Assembly (NCBI RefSeq): GCF_003597395.2
Contig: NC_133770.1
Span: 295,061,522 to 295,125,521 of the forward strand
DNA length: 64,000 bases
Origin: Chelonoidis abingdonii
Taxonomy: Eukaryota; Chordata; Testudines; Testudinidae
Direction: 5' to 3'
Part shown: positions 1 through 10,021 of the stretch, piece after piece
Layout: each line of letters starts with the position of its first letter
Position numbering within the stretch: the first letter of the stretch is position 1
Notes under the pieces: model-generated
What the model was told of the DNA's origin: nothing
What the model saw: the letters and a program-made list of their open reading frames with translations, nothing else
The model's database searches: none
Made by a program: the position numbers and the translations under genes

Positions 1-1450
1 GTGTGGGTGCTGGAGTGTAATGGAAAGCAAAACTGGCCTGCAGGGTGAATTTTACCCCTATGCAGAGGGCCAGTAGGTGTGTGCAGTGGATGAAGTTGAA
101 GTGAACTTGCTGAGCAATGAGGATACAAAGGATTCAGTTAGTTAAGAAATTAGTATTGAAATCAATTTAGGGCCCTGGCCCTACATGGCTGCACAGGGAG
201 ATTCCCGCCCGCTGCCACTGGATGCGTTAGGACTCCCTGGGACACAGCTCCTGGCATTCAGCAGAATGCAAGGACTTCCCCAGAAGGTGCTCTGTTTGGG
301 AGGGGAGGGAAGGGGTAGGCAGAGCCAAGACTCAACTCTGTCCCTGGCCCCACCCCCCAAACCACTGCAAATAGAGCTGACTGGATTTGGCAATGGAGAG
401 TATGGTGCATTCCATAAAGTACTGTCACAAATGACCCTCCCCCTGTCTCCCCTCACAATGCCACAGGAGAAATTACACCCCTCCGTGTCACAAGGCAGGT
501 GCAGCGGCTCCCACTGCTCACTGTGGGATAGTGCACAGTTTGTGTCTTCAAAACACAAGCTAGCCCTCCATTTCCATACAGAAAACAAATGGCTTGTGGT
601 TTCTGGCTGCCCGGAATTGCACTGTGTGCAGACTTCCTTCCTTAGAATTGAGTGATACATAAATATTATCCCCCCTTTTCACCTAGAGTCCAATCCAGCA
701 CCCACTGAAGTCAATGGACAGGCTCCTGTTGACCTCACTGGGAGCAAGTCGGACCCTCACGGCACTGCAACCGAGACGCACACTGCATGAGGTAGAGCTG
801 CTGAAGATATAACAGTAAGGATGCATCTTCAGTGCAAGAAACCCCCATGGCAGCAGCTTCAGTGACACAGGCTCCTGGGGCTCACTCTCTGGGGCTAAAA
901 ATAGCCATGTAGCTGTTCCTGCTTGGGCTGGAACTGTGAATCTCAGATTCCAGGCTCCAGCCCTAGCAGGGATGCCTACATTGCTATTTTTAGCCTTGTG
1001 GTGCAAGCCCAAGACAGATGGTCCAGACTGTGAGACTCGCTGCTGCAAGATTTTTTTGTGTATGTTTTGGGTATTTTGTACCCTGAATGCTCTTGTAATG
1101 CACTAGGGTCAGAGTTAAGGGTGCGTGGAGACCTTAACATCAGTATTTCCTGACTTTTGAGAAAAACTTGGCTTTGTGACCTTAATGTTGTCTTAACATA
1201 GTTTTCTGTATGGAATAGATACAGTACCTGAACCCATGGGAGTGGATGAGGTAATGTGTAAAGAGAGATGAGACGGGATTCTTTAGGGCCTGTTCCTGCA
1301 CTGGTGTGAGTCACTGGTCTAGGAGTTGTGAGCAATAATATATCCCATGATTGTAGGGAAAGTCCTTACCGTTTCCTACATCCCTGGGCAGTCTTATAGG
1401 AGTGGGGAACAATTAGGCCCTATACACTTTAATTTGGTTAAATAAGAAAA
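1..1450. other. No gene recognised
   Basis: I see no exon, RNA gene or clear mobile element here. A 156-codon open frame at 185-655 (+) and a 159-codon frame opposite it resemble no family I know, have no splice or promoter context, and lie in GC-rich DNA where such frames arise by chance. Around 700-745 there is a short copy of the dispersed GAAGTCAATGG motif that recurs through the window. Confidence 0.5.
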
Positions 1451-1454
1451 AAAA

Positions 1455-1515
1455 GAAGTATGAAGTCAATGGAGCTACATTGATTTACACAGCCCGAAGA
1501 TATGGCCCCTAGCCA
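1455..1515 (+). repeat. Dispersed 'GAAGTCAATGG...TTTACAC' repeat fragment
   Basis: The stretch reads GAAGTCAATGGAGCTACATT followed by a TTTACAC block. The same words recur near 3120-3230, 38680-38762 and 63315-63418, so this is a fragment of an old, high-copy repeat. I cannot assign a class. Confidence 0.4.
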
Positions 1516-1519
1516 TCCT

Positions 1520-1715
1520 ATTCCAGTTTCCCCATCTGTAAAATGGAGTTTACTATTATTTATGTATTTATATTATGGTAGCAAGTAGGAGCCAACCAAA
1601 ACCACAACCTCATTGTGCTAGGTATTATACACATAAACGCAAACACACACAGTAGACAAGCCATTCTTCAAAGAGCATACAATCTAAATAGACAAGACAG
1701 GCTAAGGGAAATAAT
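1520..1715 (-). repeat. MIR-like (CORE-SINE) remnant, composite
   Basis: A plus-strand MIR phrase (CCCCATCTGTAAAATGGAG) is followed by the 3' part of a related SINE in minus orientation. That part has the words ATTGTGCTAGG and AAAGAGCATACAATCTAAAT, which recur at 35640, 42320 and 45090. It is old and diverged. The solo LTR that follows inserted just past its end. Confidence 0.5.
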
Positions 1716-1913
1716 ATAACTGTTGTCAAGAGGTGTGTTGTCAGATGCTACTGGTGTGGTGCTCTGCTCTCTCCTTGTTGGTATCACTCGGCTGCATGCG
1801 TGTGTTCCCTCTGTGTGCTGCCCCAGCTCTGCGCAACTAGCTGACACAGCAGACCCAAAGAGAACCCCCAAAGACCACAGAGTCTAGTAAGGTACGAAGG
1901 CACGTTGGCCAGG

Positions 1914-1919
1914 TTTATT
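1914..1919 (-). terminator. Polyadenylation signal of the solo LTR
   Basis: AATAAA on the minus strand, followed by CCTGGCC, lies about 150 bp downstream of the LTR's TATA box. This fits the R-region 3' processing site of a retroviral LTR. Activity today is not implied. Confidence 0.65.
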
Positions 1920-2069
1920 GCCGTATTGGACACAATAATAGTTCCCTCCAGATTGTTACTCTACAGGGCATACTACCATGTACCCACGGTCAATGGACTC
2001 AGCTCAATCAGTGGCGGGACTTTCCACTGCCCCCTCGGCCGGACAAAGACACCACCCCAGGGATGCATT

Positions 2070-2075
2070 CTTATA
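2070..2075 (-). promoter_or_regulatory. TATA box of the solo LTR
   Basis: TATAAG on the minus strand sits in the middle of the LTR, upstream of the AATAAA signal, as expected for the U3/R boundary. The call rests on its position inside a bounded LTR. Confidence 0.55.
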
Positions 2076-2549
2076 CACAGGTACAAACAAGTTACACATC
2101 ACTCCTGACGTATTGAGGTGCAACCCCTCTACGTAGTAAGGTGCCGCCTCTCACCTTGTACATGTTGGTTTGAACAAAACAACTCTATCCATCATATTAC
2201 CCTTTTGCCCCTGTCATTGGGATGGGTCAGTCTGTTCCTTGTTATCTGTGTGGAATGTGCAAGTATGTGAATGTTCTGATCTCTAGTGTTCAGTACCTTT
2301 TAGGTACGTATCTTCTTGCAGCATCAGCCCTTTCCTTGCCAGCTTCTGTGAGCAGGGCCTGCCTCTGGCTCACAGCTTCACTTTGCTTTATGTTAGCAAA
2401 GTCTTGAGCATTACTTTAGTTCAGGCCTCATACCAGGCCTCTGATACCAATGTTTATGTCTCAGGGCCTTCTCTTACTACAATAACATGCAAGCTGAGTG
2501 AACAGATAATGCTTACTTGCAGTCCTGTTGAAATTATTTGATATAACGG

Positions 2550-2890
2550 TTTGAGATCAGAAAATGCTGAGTTTACAAAATCAACACATATCCCAAGAAC
2601 TGATAGATTTTGTTGACATTTTTATGTGACATTATAGAAATGTTTTTAATAAAATCAGATTTTGTATATAATATAAAAATCAAAACATTTTGACTTTTAC
2701 ATTGCAAAGTATAAAATAACATAATATTAACTTCAGCATGAAATATAAAAGTTCAGAATATTTCAGGTTGCTAAAAGTTCTGACATTTCTGCTTTTCATC
2801 CCAATTCCGAATGAAAAGGAATTTCAAAATTTCAGAATTTTTCATGGGACAGGAATTCCATTTTTTCACCAGTTCTACTTACTTACCTAC
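2550..2890. repeat. AT-rich dispersed repeat, copy 1
   Basis: The stretch is full of CAAAACATTTT, TTGACATTTTT and TTTCAGAATTTTT words. It resembles 14780-15178 in word order and composition, so the two look like copies of one diverged repeat. I do not know its class. Confidence 0.45.
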
Positions 2891-3640
2891 CTCACAGGTA
2901 TTGCAAGAGTTAATCAATGCCTCTAAAGCAACATATAAGCACTATTATAGTAGAAGTTACTTCTTCGCCTGTAAAGATTGACTAATATTTTTCTTTTATT
3001 CAAAAAAGTGGGACTAGAGGCAAAGTCTGCTCTATGCTATCTGTCCCTTTATCTGTCCATCTGTGTTCTCTATTATTCACGTAGCTGGAGCAGTGTAACT
3101 TAGGTCAACTTACCACAGTAGTGAAGACAAGCCCTTAGTCTTACAACCCAGTGCAACCACACTGAAGTCACTTGAACTGAACTGAAACCAGTGGATTTGA
3201 ATTGGTGTAACTAAGAACAGATTTTGTCCCTAAGCATTTTGTGTATTATAATATCAAACCATCTAATATTATGCACATGAGAATATATCTGTACAGACAA
3301 GAAATTCAAAACAGGTACCAAGAACAACAGTTTATCAGCCTATTATCTATGACTTATAAGGTGTGCACATTATTATTTATGTCTGAGCTAGCCTAAAGAA
3401 CAATTTTATAAGCAATTTATTTTATACAGGGAGAAACAGTGCCCTGAGACAGCTGGAAGGGATGACAAGGATTGTAATATATAAATAATACACTCTGTAA
3501 AGATGAAATATTTAGAAGGATTGAAGAGTGCAATAAAGATCCCAAAACAGCTAAATTATTCAGCGAAGAAGGGAGCGTTACCATCACTCATGTGTATATA
3601 AGCCAAATACAAAGCCTGATTCACCGCTCAGTTCCTCCAG
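2891..3640. other. No gene; one dispersed-repeat fragment
   Basis: Nothing coding is seen. About 3120-3230 holds another copy of the dispersed repeat with ACTGAAGTCAC and GGTGTAACTAAG words. The rest is AT-rich and unremarkable. Confidence 0.4.
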
Positions 3641-3755
3641 TTTTAGGCACCTATTCAGCAAGGTACTTAAGCTCATGCCTAACTTTTAGGACACAAGGGT
3701 GGAGTCAAAAGAAATACTCATGAGCTAAAGTACTTCCCTGAATTGGGGCCTTATA
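3640..3755. repeat. Palindrome-like dispersed repeat (TTTAGGCACCT type)
   Basis: A left part reads TTCAGCAAGGTACTTAAGC and a right part AAAGTACTTCCCTGAATTGG, nearly inverted copies around a centre with ACTCATGAG. This foldback layout is typical of an old, high-copy repeat of unknown class. Confidence 0.45.
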
Positions 3756-3860
3756 CTGGTATAAGTCCTTTGGTTTTAGGGGAGTTACATTGATCCAAAA
3801 TGGCAGACACAGCAATGAATTGAGCCATATTCTTTAAGTACCATGTATGCAAATAATCAT

Positions 3861-4033
3861 GGGAGGAGGACTAGCTCAGTGGTTTGAGCCTTGGCCTGCT
3901 AAACTCAGGGTTGTGAGCTCAATCCCTGAGGGGGCTATTTGGGGATTTAGTTGGGGATTGGCCCTGCTTTGAGCAGGGAGTTAAACTAGATGATCTCCTG
4001 AAGTCCCTTCCAACCCTAGTAATTTATGATTCT
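3861..4033 (+). mobile_element. Cry I-type tRNA-derived SINE
   Basis: The element starts GGGAGGAGGACTAGCTCAGTGG. Its pol III A box is TAGCTCAGTGG (3872-3882) and a B-box-like stretch lies at 3909-3925. The 3' half (GATGATCTCCTGAAGTCCC, then a TATGATTCT tail) matches the end of CR1 LINEs, the tail that lets CR1 machinery mobilise it. A 6-bp TAATCA flanks both ends. This SINE type is characteristic of hidden-necked turtles and is the best single clue to the organism. Confidence 0.85.
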
Positions 4034-4179
4034 AATCACAGTTACATTGACAAGTGCTGCCTGTACATGTAAAAGTGAGAGGTGGGGTGTAGCACACACT
4101 TAGCCATTTGTATTCAGTGACATTTGCCACAATTATATTTAATGAACACTTCTATGTAACATACTAACACGGCCCCACA

Positions 4180-4300
4180 ATCACAGCGGCTGGGCACCTC
4201 TGTCACTAATATTGATCCTCACAACACTTCTGTGAGGCAGGGAAGTTAGAGATGAGAAATGAGTCCCAGAGAGACTAAGAAACATGCACAAAGTCATCCA
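4180..4300 (-). repeat. MIR-like SINE fragment
   Basis: The words CCTCACAACACTTCTGTGAGG and GAGTCCCAGAGAGACTAAG are the reverse of the MIR core. It ends at the edge of the MITE that begins at 4306. Confidence 0.55.
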
Positions 4301-4444
4301 CAAAAGGAATGTCTACACTGGAGCTAGGGGTCTAATTTCCAGCTTCGATTGACGTGCCAGCAGTAGTTGTGATCAAAGTGGTTCACTAAAAGTAGAAGTG
4401 TAGCCACAGCACCACAGAGCTGTCTGGGCTGCGGGGTATCAGGC

Positions 4445-5105
4445 CTAGTAGTGGAAGTGAGGATTTGGCCTACAAGTTAGCACTGGGTCCAGGGTGGACA
4501 GAGTCCAGGAAATGAGCTGAGGATCCATACGGGAGGGACAGAATCCACTTGCCAAAACTGGATGGTCAACTGGAGTCATGAGCCAGAGGCAGTCAGGAAT
4601 TGAAGCCAGAAATCACGCCAGAGGGGAGCAAGGGCTGGAGCAGAGAAATAAATAAGATATGTACCTATCTCATAGAGCTGGAAGAGACCCTGAAAGGTCA
4701 TTGAGTCCAGCTCCCTGCCTTCATTAGTAAGACCAAATACTGATTTTGCCCCAGATCCCTAAATGGCCCCCTCAGGGATTGAACTCACAACCCTGGGATT
4801 AGCAGGCCAATGCTCAAACCACTGAACAGGCTGGAGCAGAGCCTGGAATGAGGCAGGACAGGGACTGGAGCAAGGGCAAACACAACTGAAGGCAAGCTAC
4901 ACATTGAGCAGCTGCTGAGCTGCCACAGGGGCCAGGCTTATCAGCAGGGCTGCTAGACCAGTACCCAATCAGGGGCTGTAGTGACTCTGTCAGTTCCAAG
5001 GCAGTGGAGCTGGGCTCACTGGTTGCCTAGCAGCACAGTTAGGCAGGAAGCTGGTCCTAGCTGATCTAGTCCTTGACAGCTGTATGCAACGGGACTGATT
5101 ACGCA
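4445..5105. other. Unclassified insertion inside the MITE
   Basis: This GC-rich block separates the two halves of the MITE. It holds many GGAGCAGGG and CAGGAAC-like words reminiscent of turtle LTR sequence, but I cannot find TG...CA ends or a TSD. It carries the SINE at 4646-4828. Confidence 0.4.
4646..4828 (-). mobile_element. Cry I-type SINE with 13-bp TSD
   Basis: On the minus strand this is a SINE of the same type as 3861-4033, with the truncated A-box region (GTTCAGTGGTTTGAGC) near 4828 and an AT-rich tail at 4646. A perfect 13-bp duplication, GGCTGGAGCAGAG, flanks it (4633-4645 and 4829-4841), so the ends are exact. Internal words such as GGGATCTGGGGCAAAATCAG mark a longer variant than the copy at 3861. 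Confidence 0.88.
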
Positions 5106-5734
5106 ATCTGTGCATGGTCTCATCTGAAACCCCAGGCATGAAGTCATGCATCTAGCCAGTCCTGATGCTCATGCTGCCACGTCTAAACTTGTATTTTTAG
5201 CAAGCTAGCTCGATGAGAGCTGGTGTGGGTACGTCTACCCAAAGCTCGAATTTACACCTCCAGGGCCAGTGTAGACATACCCAAAGTCTGTGATAGAGCA
5301 GGCCTTCCAAGATCCAGATGTGATGGGATCCCCAGGTTGCAGCCTGCCACTGTGGGACCACTGTGCTCCTTTAATTCTCCAGCCTGGGCTGTCTCTCGCA
5401 ATGGTTTGCTAGTGACAAGCAGCAAACCCCTCCAGGAGCTGTGATCACTCAGCACAACCACATGTGGTGCCCCACACCCAGCTACATTGCATGAATGCTC
5501 CCAGAGCCACTCATGAATCACACAGAGAAAGGCACCAGCTGAATCCCCCCAGCTCCCAGCCTTGTAACTTCAGGATTATACTGTCTTGCACTGCTCAAGA
5601 TGAGCAGTGCAAATGTATTAATTGGTTCACAGCTTCAGCAATGGAAAGTGGATAGACACCAGCTTTTGCAAACCTGAGCAGATTTACCATACTCTTCAGA
5701 CAAACTCAAAGGTAGAGATAAACAGTACAAGTAG

Positions 5735-5740
5735 TTTATT
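5735..5740 (-). terminator. Polyadenylation signal of the split LTR
   Basis: AATAAA on the minus strand in the context GTCAATAAACTACTTG. It lies in the 3' half of the LTR, as expected for an R-region signal. Confidence 0.5.
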
Positions 5741-6560
5741 GACTACAAAAGATAGATTTTAAGTGATTATAAGTGATAGGCAGAAAGTCAGATTTAGTTA
5801 CCAAAGGAAAAGAAATATAAGCACTTAGTCTATACTCTTAACCCTATTAGACTGGGCAACATCTAAATTAAGCATTTTTTCTCACCCCAATGGATATTGC
5901 AGTCCTTAATATAAAGGTTTGTCCCTTAAACCTAGGGCCAGTCTCCTCTGTTGGAGTTTTCAGTCTCATAGACTCAGAGACTCAGAGACTTTAAGGTCAG
6001 AAGGGACCATTATGATCATCTAGTCTGACCTCCTGCACAAATGCAGGCCACAGAATCTCACCCATCCACTTCTAAACACCCCCAACCTATGTCTGAGTTA
6101 TCAAAGTCCTCAAATTGTGGTTTGAAGACCTCAAGCTACAGATAATCATCCAACAAGTAACCCGTACCCCATGCTGCAGAGGAAGGCAAAAAACCTCCAG
6201 GGCCTCTGCCAATCTGCCCCTGGAGGAAAATCCTTCCCGATCCCAAATATGGCAATCAGTTAAACCCTGAGCATATGGCAAGACTCACTAGCCATCACCC
6301 AGGGAGAATTCTCTGTAGTAACTCAGATCCAACCCCATCTAACATCCCATCACAGTCCACTGGGCATACTTACCTGCTGATAATCAAAGATCAATCGCCA
6401 AATTAATTGCCAAAATTAGGCTATCCCATCATACCATCCCTCCATAAACTTATCAAGCTTAGTCTAAGCCAGATATGTCTTTGCCCCCACTACACCCCTT
6501 GGAAAGCTGTTCCAGAACTTCACTCCTCTAATGATTAGAAACCTTCATCTAATTTCAAGT

Positions 6561-7562
6561 TGTCATAAACAGATAAGAAAAGTTAATAGCACAGAAGTAC
6601 TTTATATCTCTTTGACTATAAAAGGTTAACAAGTTCAGTAAGCCTGGCTGTCACCTGATCAGAGAACCAATCAGGGGACAGGATACTTTCAAATCTTGAG
6701 GGAGGGAAGTTTCCTGGTGTGCTGTTAGTTTTTTGGTTGTTGTTCACTCTGGGGCTCAGAGGGACCAGACGTGCACCCAGGTTCTCTCAATCTCCTTGAT
6801 ACAGGTTCTTATAGATTCCAAATAGTAAGTGCTAGATAGATAAAGCGAGTTAGACTTATGTTTGTTTCTTTATTTGCAAGTGCATTTGGCTGGAAGGAGG
6901 TAATGTTATTTGGGCTGAAAGAGTTCAAAATTTTATTTGCTGAAAAAGGATTCTAATTTGTACTTGAATACTTAGGCTGGGAGAGATTCCCAGGCCTATA
7001 GCTAAAAAACCTGACCTATTCCATTTTAAATTTCAAAGATAATTTTACAATTTTTCTCTCCTTAATTAAAAGTTTCTTGTTAAGAACCGAATTGTTTTTT
7101 TATCTGGGGGGAGAGCCCAGGGGACGGGGGTCCTGGGATGCACCAGGGGAATTGATGGGGGAAAGAGGGACGGGAAAGATGAAGCTAATTTCTCTCTGTG
7201 TAGATTTACTGCTCTCTCAGGAAGAGTCTGGAGGGGGAAAAGAGGAGGAGAGGTGAATGTCCGCTCTGTTGTGATTCAAGAGTTTGAATCACAGTGATCT
7301 CCAGGGAACCCAGGGAAGGGGAAGCCTGGGAGAGTCAATGGTGGGGGAAAGGGTTTACTTTCCCTGTGGTTAAGATCAGAGGGTCTGGTCTTGGGGTTCC
7401 CCAGGCAAGGTTTTGGGGGGGAACCAGAGTGTACCAGGCACTGGAATTCCTGGTTGGTGGCAGCGCTACAGGTTCTAAGCTGGTAATTAAGCTTAGAGAA
7501 ATTCATGCTGGTACCCCATCTCTTGGACACTAAGGTTCAGAGTGGAGATTTGTACCATGACA
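6561..7562 (+). mobile_element. LTR-like element 'TGTCATAA', copy A, exact 5-bp TSD
   Basis: The 1002-bp element begins TGTCATAAACAG and ends GTACCATGACA, with identical CAAGT on both sides (6556-6560 and 7563-7567). TG...CA ends and a 5-bp duplication fit a solo LTR. It has a CCAATCAGG box at 6667, an AATTAAA in place of AATAAA at 7064, and a long 3' part with GGTGGCAGCG (to 7465) followed nine bases later by a perfect 8-bp stem-loop. Copy B at 39367-40232 shares all these marks. No coding sequence is evident; the internal open frames are chance. Confidence 0.85.
7474..7497. other. Subterminal stem-loop of LTR-like copy A
   Basis: TCTAAGCT and AGCTTAGA form a perfect 8-bp stem around the loop GGTAATTA. 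The same 24 bases occur in copy B at 40144-40167, also nine bases after GGTGGCAGCG, which points to past selection on an RNA or DNA structure in this family. Confidence 0.7.
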
Positions 7563-8427
7563 CAAGTCTAAACTTCCTAGTGTCCAGTTTATATCCATTA
7601 TATCCTCTCATTATATCCGTTATATTCACTCAGTCCTCTGAGTGTCTTTGCTGCTTGCAGCATAGGTAGGGGCAGGAGAAAGGCCTGGCAATGGGCCTTG
7701 TGTTCTGTTTCATACCTTTAGTCTATGTGCTTGGAGAATACTAGACCAGACATGTCTGATGGATATTGCTGAGTCTCCAGACAAGGCTGAGCAATTCTCC
7801 TCCTCTGGTCTTGTACAGGTGAATCATTGAACTGTGGCTTGCTTGCTGGACAATGGCTGTTGATGATTCTTTGACACCCGTTGGTTACTTTCCTTGGCAT
7901 TGTCTCTGGAGAGCTAGTATCTGGGTGCTTCCCAAACTCACAGCATATTTTAGTGACAACCATACAGCACATTCTTATAACTTCATATACACTAATGATA
8001 TACATATTTAGATAGAAAAATGAATTTCAGACGATCATAACCTTTCCCTTGATACCTCACAAGGAATACTTATATGCAGTATCACAATTATATATAAATG
8101 AGGAATATGGGGGTTACAGGATGCTCCCCCAAGGCATAGAATGTCACACTAGGCTAATGCCCTAACTGCAGGAAACATATTTCCTCTCCGCACATACCTC
8201 TGGGTGTCTGTCTGTGCATCAGCTATAAGAAATTAGGGAGCTAATGATAGCTAGGAAGGACAAGTGTTAGCTATTTTATGCAAACAGATGAAAATGTGGA
8301 ACTACTAGTGCATGCAGCAGCAATCACTACTCTGATGACTCTATGTATAGATGATGTCCCCTTCTACGCCTTCTCATCCCTCACTTCTCAGCCCGTGTTG
8401 TCTTATGAGCTTGGGACTTGTCTAGGA

Positions 8428-8856
8428 CATTGGTCTCCAAACTTTATAGCCAAGTGCATTATTTCACAAAGGCCAATGGGCCCCAGTCAATATTTTGGGG
8501 CAGATTCTCCACCCCTTGAGTGGCACAAAAAGAGAAGGAGCTACTCACAAATCAACTGGGGGTTTCTCTTGTGTAGGAGAGGACAGAACTCCAAACACAG
8601 GGAAAGGACCCACTTCGGCTCAGAACACTGCTAGCTCAAATCAGAGCTGCCACTGTGACTGCAACAGGAACATCTGGGTAGGTGATGCATCCAACCTTCT
8701 TCCCATAGCTATAGGGCTGAGTCAAACACTTCCATTTAAAAATTTCAGGATGTGGCTCAGGGAGCACATTTTTAGTTGACTATCAAATAGGTCTTTTTCT
8801 TCCTAGAGTAGTGTCCCGTGAAGGCATTGTTCAGAGCCACAAGTTGGATGCCCCTG
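8428..8856. mobile_element. Non-autonomous hAT-like element
   Basis: The left end CATTGGTCTCCAAACTTT and the inverted right end CAGGGGCATCCAACTTG are similar. The flanking octamers GTCTAGGA and GGCTAGCA agree at six of eight positions, the TSD length of hAT elements. No transposase frame is present. Confidence 0.5.
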
Positions 8857-10018
8857 GGCTAGCACAAAGTGGGCACTGCCACAGTTTAAATAATAAACAT
8901 GTGTACAATATCCAGGGATTCCTGAAGCACCCATCACAGTACTATCCAAACATCAAGTACGGGACCGAAAGATGCATTACCACATCCCAAGTTATGTATT
9001 ATCTTCTCTGCTCCTCCTGTGCTAAGGGTCATGACAAATTGGAGAAAAAGGGAAGATCCTTTCAGTTCTTCTTTAGGGCCTTTTCCATTGGGCTTTGGAT
9101 CAGGAGCTCACGGCATGATCCAACACCCATGGAAGCCAATGGAAATGCTCCAATGGGCTTTGGATGGGGCCTATAGTGCGGATAAAGCCTTTGCAAAGAG
9201 GCGTGTCTCACGTTGAGCTCTGCAAGAAGAGAGACATCAGTTCACTCTGGTCTCCAATGGAAGGGGGGTCTACAGCCCATGGTTTTCCACGAAGAATGTC
9301 CTGCCTGTAGTTCGCCGAGAATTTTGCCCTAGGCTCGGTCAGACGCATCCCCAATGACTCTTGTTGCGGAGGGAGGAACACATAATCATAAACATAATGC
9401 CCCAGATTTAAGCACAGCATAAACAATGATCTCTCTTTGATTGGCAGGATAACAGCCTCTGTGCTGTGAAATGGAGGCATTCAAAACTCATCATAAAGCA
9501 TAAAGCTGGTTTTAATAGCACAGAGGTCTGCTCCTGCACTCCTCTAGTCACCAACTTCAATGGCAGCTCTGCCTTGGTTGGGACTGCTGGATTGGGCCTG
9601 TAGATAGTAATCACAGGACTGTGTTGTTCTATTAGTCATTTCAGATAGTCAGTAAATTATACTGAAGAGGTGAATGCCCTGTTTTATGAGATAATAACAA
9701 TCTGGATCCCAGAGGTTAGAGGAAGATGAGAACAAGTCACTGTCTGAAATTCAGGCTATATATATATCCAAGCCCCATTGTTTGGATATTATTTATGATA
9801 TTCTGCATTTAATACCAGATCATTTCAAATACATGGATGATGAGACCCCTCTGGAGCCCTCTCCTGTCAGCCAAGCCAGATTATCCAGGCTTGGGGGTTG
9901 TGTGTGAGGAAATGTCCTACTCGAGTTGTTCCCCGTGATGACTCACCGAGGTCACACAGCGACCTCATGGCTTCAGAAGTGTCAGATGCACTTCTACTTC
10001 CCTAAGAGTTTGACCCAA
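8857..10018. other. No gene recognised
   Basis: I see no exon or clear mobile element. Near 9115-9160 the word CCAATGG recurs twice with GGGCTTTGGAT, a fragment of the dispersed 'CAATGG' repeat class. An AT dinucleotide run lies near 9757. Confidence 0.4.
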
Positions 10019-10021
10019 AAC

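Larger units (their letters stand above)
1721..2481 (-). mobile_element. Solo LTR of an endogenous retrovirus, perfect 5-bp TSD
   Basis: The 761-bp element is bounded by TG...CA and flanked by the identical 5-bp duplication ATAAC (1716-1720 and 2482-2486), the mark of retroviral integration. On the minus strand it starts TGTAGTAAGAG and ends CTTGACAACA. A TATAAG box and an AATAAACC signal lie in the right order for U3-R-U5. No second LTR or internal gene follows, so it is what remains after LTR-LTR recombination. The terminal words resemble those of the LTR at 19748-20488, suggesting related families. Confidence 0.9.
4306..5282. mobile_element. Harbinger-like MITE with long terminal inverted repeats, interrupted
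   Basis: The left end (GGAATGTCTACACTGGAGC) and right end (CAGTGTAGACATACC) are inverted copies, and similarity extends about 40 bp inward (TAATTTCCAGCTTCGA against CTCGAATTTACACCTCC). Subterminal blocks (ATCAAAGTGGTTCACTAAAAG; TTTTTAGCAAGCTAGCTCG) are also inverted. It has no coding capacity. Roughly 4445-5105 is later, unrelated sequence, so the original MITE was about 320 bp. AAA flanks both ends, in place of the TAA/TTA expected for Harbinger, so the superfamily call is tentative. Confidence 0.65.
5966..7629 (-). mobile_element. CR1 LINE 3' fragment, itself split by an LTR-like element
   Basis: From 5966 the minus strand ends in the CR1 tail (GATCATAATGGTCCCTTCTG, then AGTCTCTGAGTCTATG-type octamers). 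Upstream CR1 3' sequence continues to 6560 and resumes at 7563. TCAGTC occurs at both edges (5960-5965 and 7630-7635), giving the insertion limits inside the outer LTR. The element is 5' truncated and retains mostly 3' untranslated sequence plus a short coding end (TTGGAACAGCTTTCC on the minus strand). Its AGTCTATG-type tail differs from the ATTCTATG tail of the copy at 59113. Confidence 0.85.
5319..8148 (-). mobile_element. LTR (~1.16 kb) split by a CR1 insertion
   Basis: The outer shell of a nest. The minus strand starts TGTGACATTCTATGCC at 8148 and ends GGGGATCCCATCACA at 5319. Candidate 5-bp duplications are CCAGA and CTAGG (three of five identical, differences are transitions). Taking out the CR1 at 5966-7629 joins two pieces into about 1.16 kb of continuous LTR-like sequence with an AATAAA signal near 5735. 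Length and terminal TGTGAC match the element at 12233-13674, so both belong to one family. No gag, pol or env sequence is present. Confidence 0.75.

Noticed and set aside
185..660. Paired 156- and 159-codon frames on opposite strands
   Set aside because: Long overlapping frames on both strands arise in GC-rich DNA with few stops. Neither resembles a known protein.
3872..3925. tRNA gene (A and B boxes)
   Set aside because: The pol III boxes belong to a SINE with a CR1-like tail. The cloverleaf is not intact, and the same unit occurs at 4646 and 37464.
6087..6281. Minus-strand open frame within the CR1 UTR
   Set aside because: It lies in CR1 3' sequence and does not match ORF2.
7455..7465. 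GGTGGCAGCG as a retroviral primer-binding site
   Set aside because: In both copies it lies about 100 bp inside the TG...CA boundary, not directly after an LTR, and I cannot pair it with a specific tRNA 3' end.
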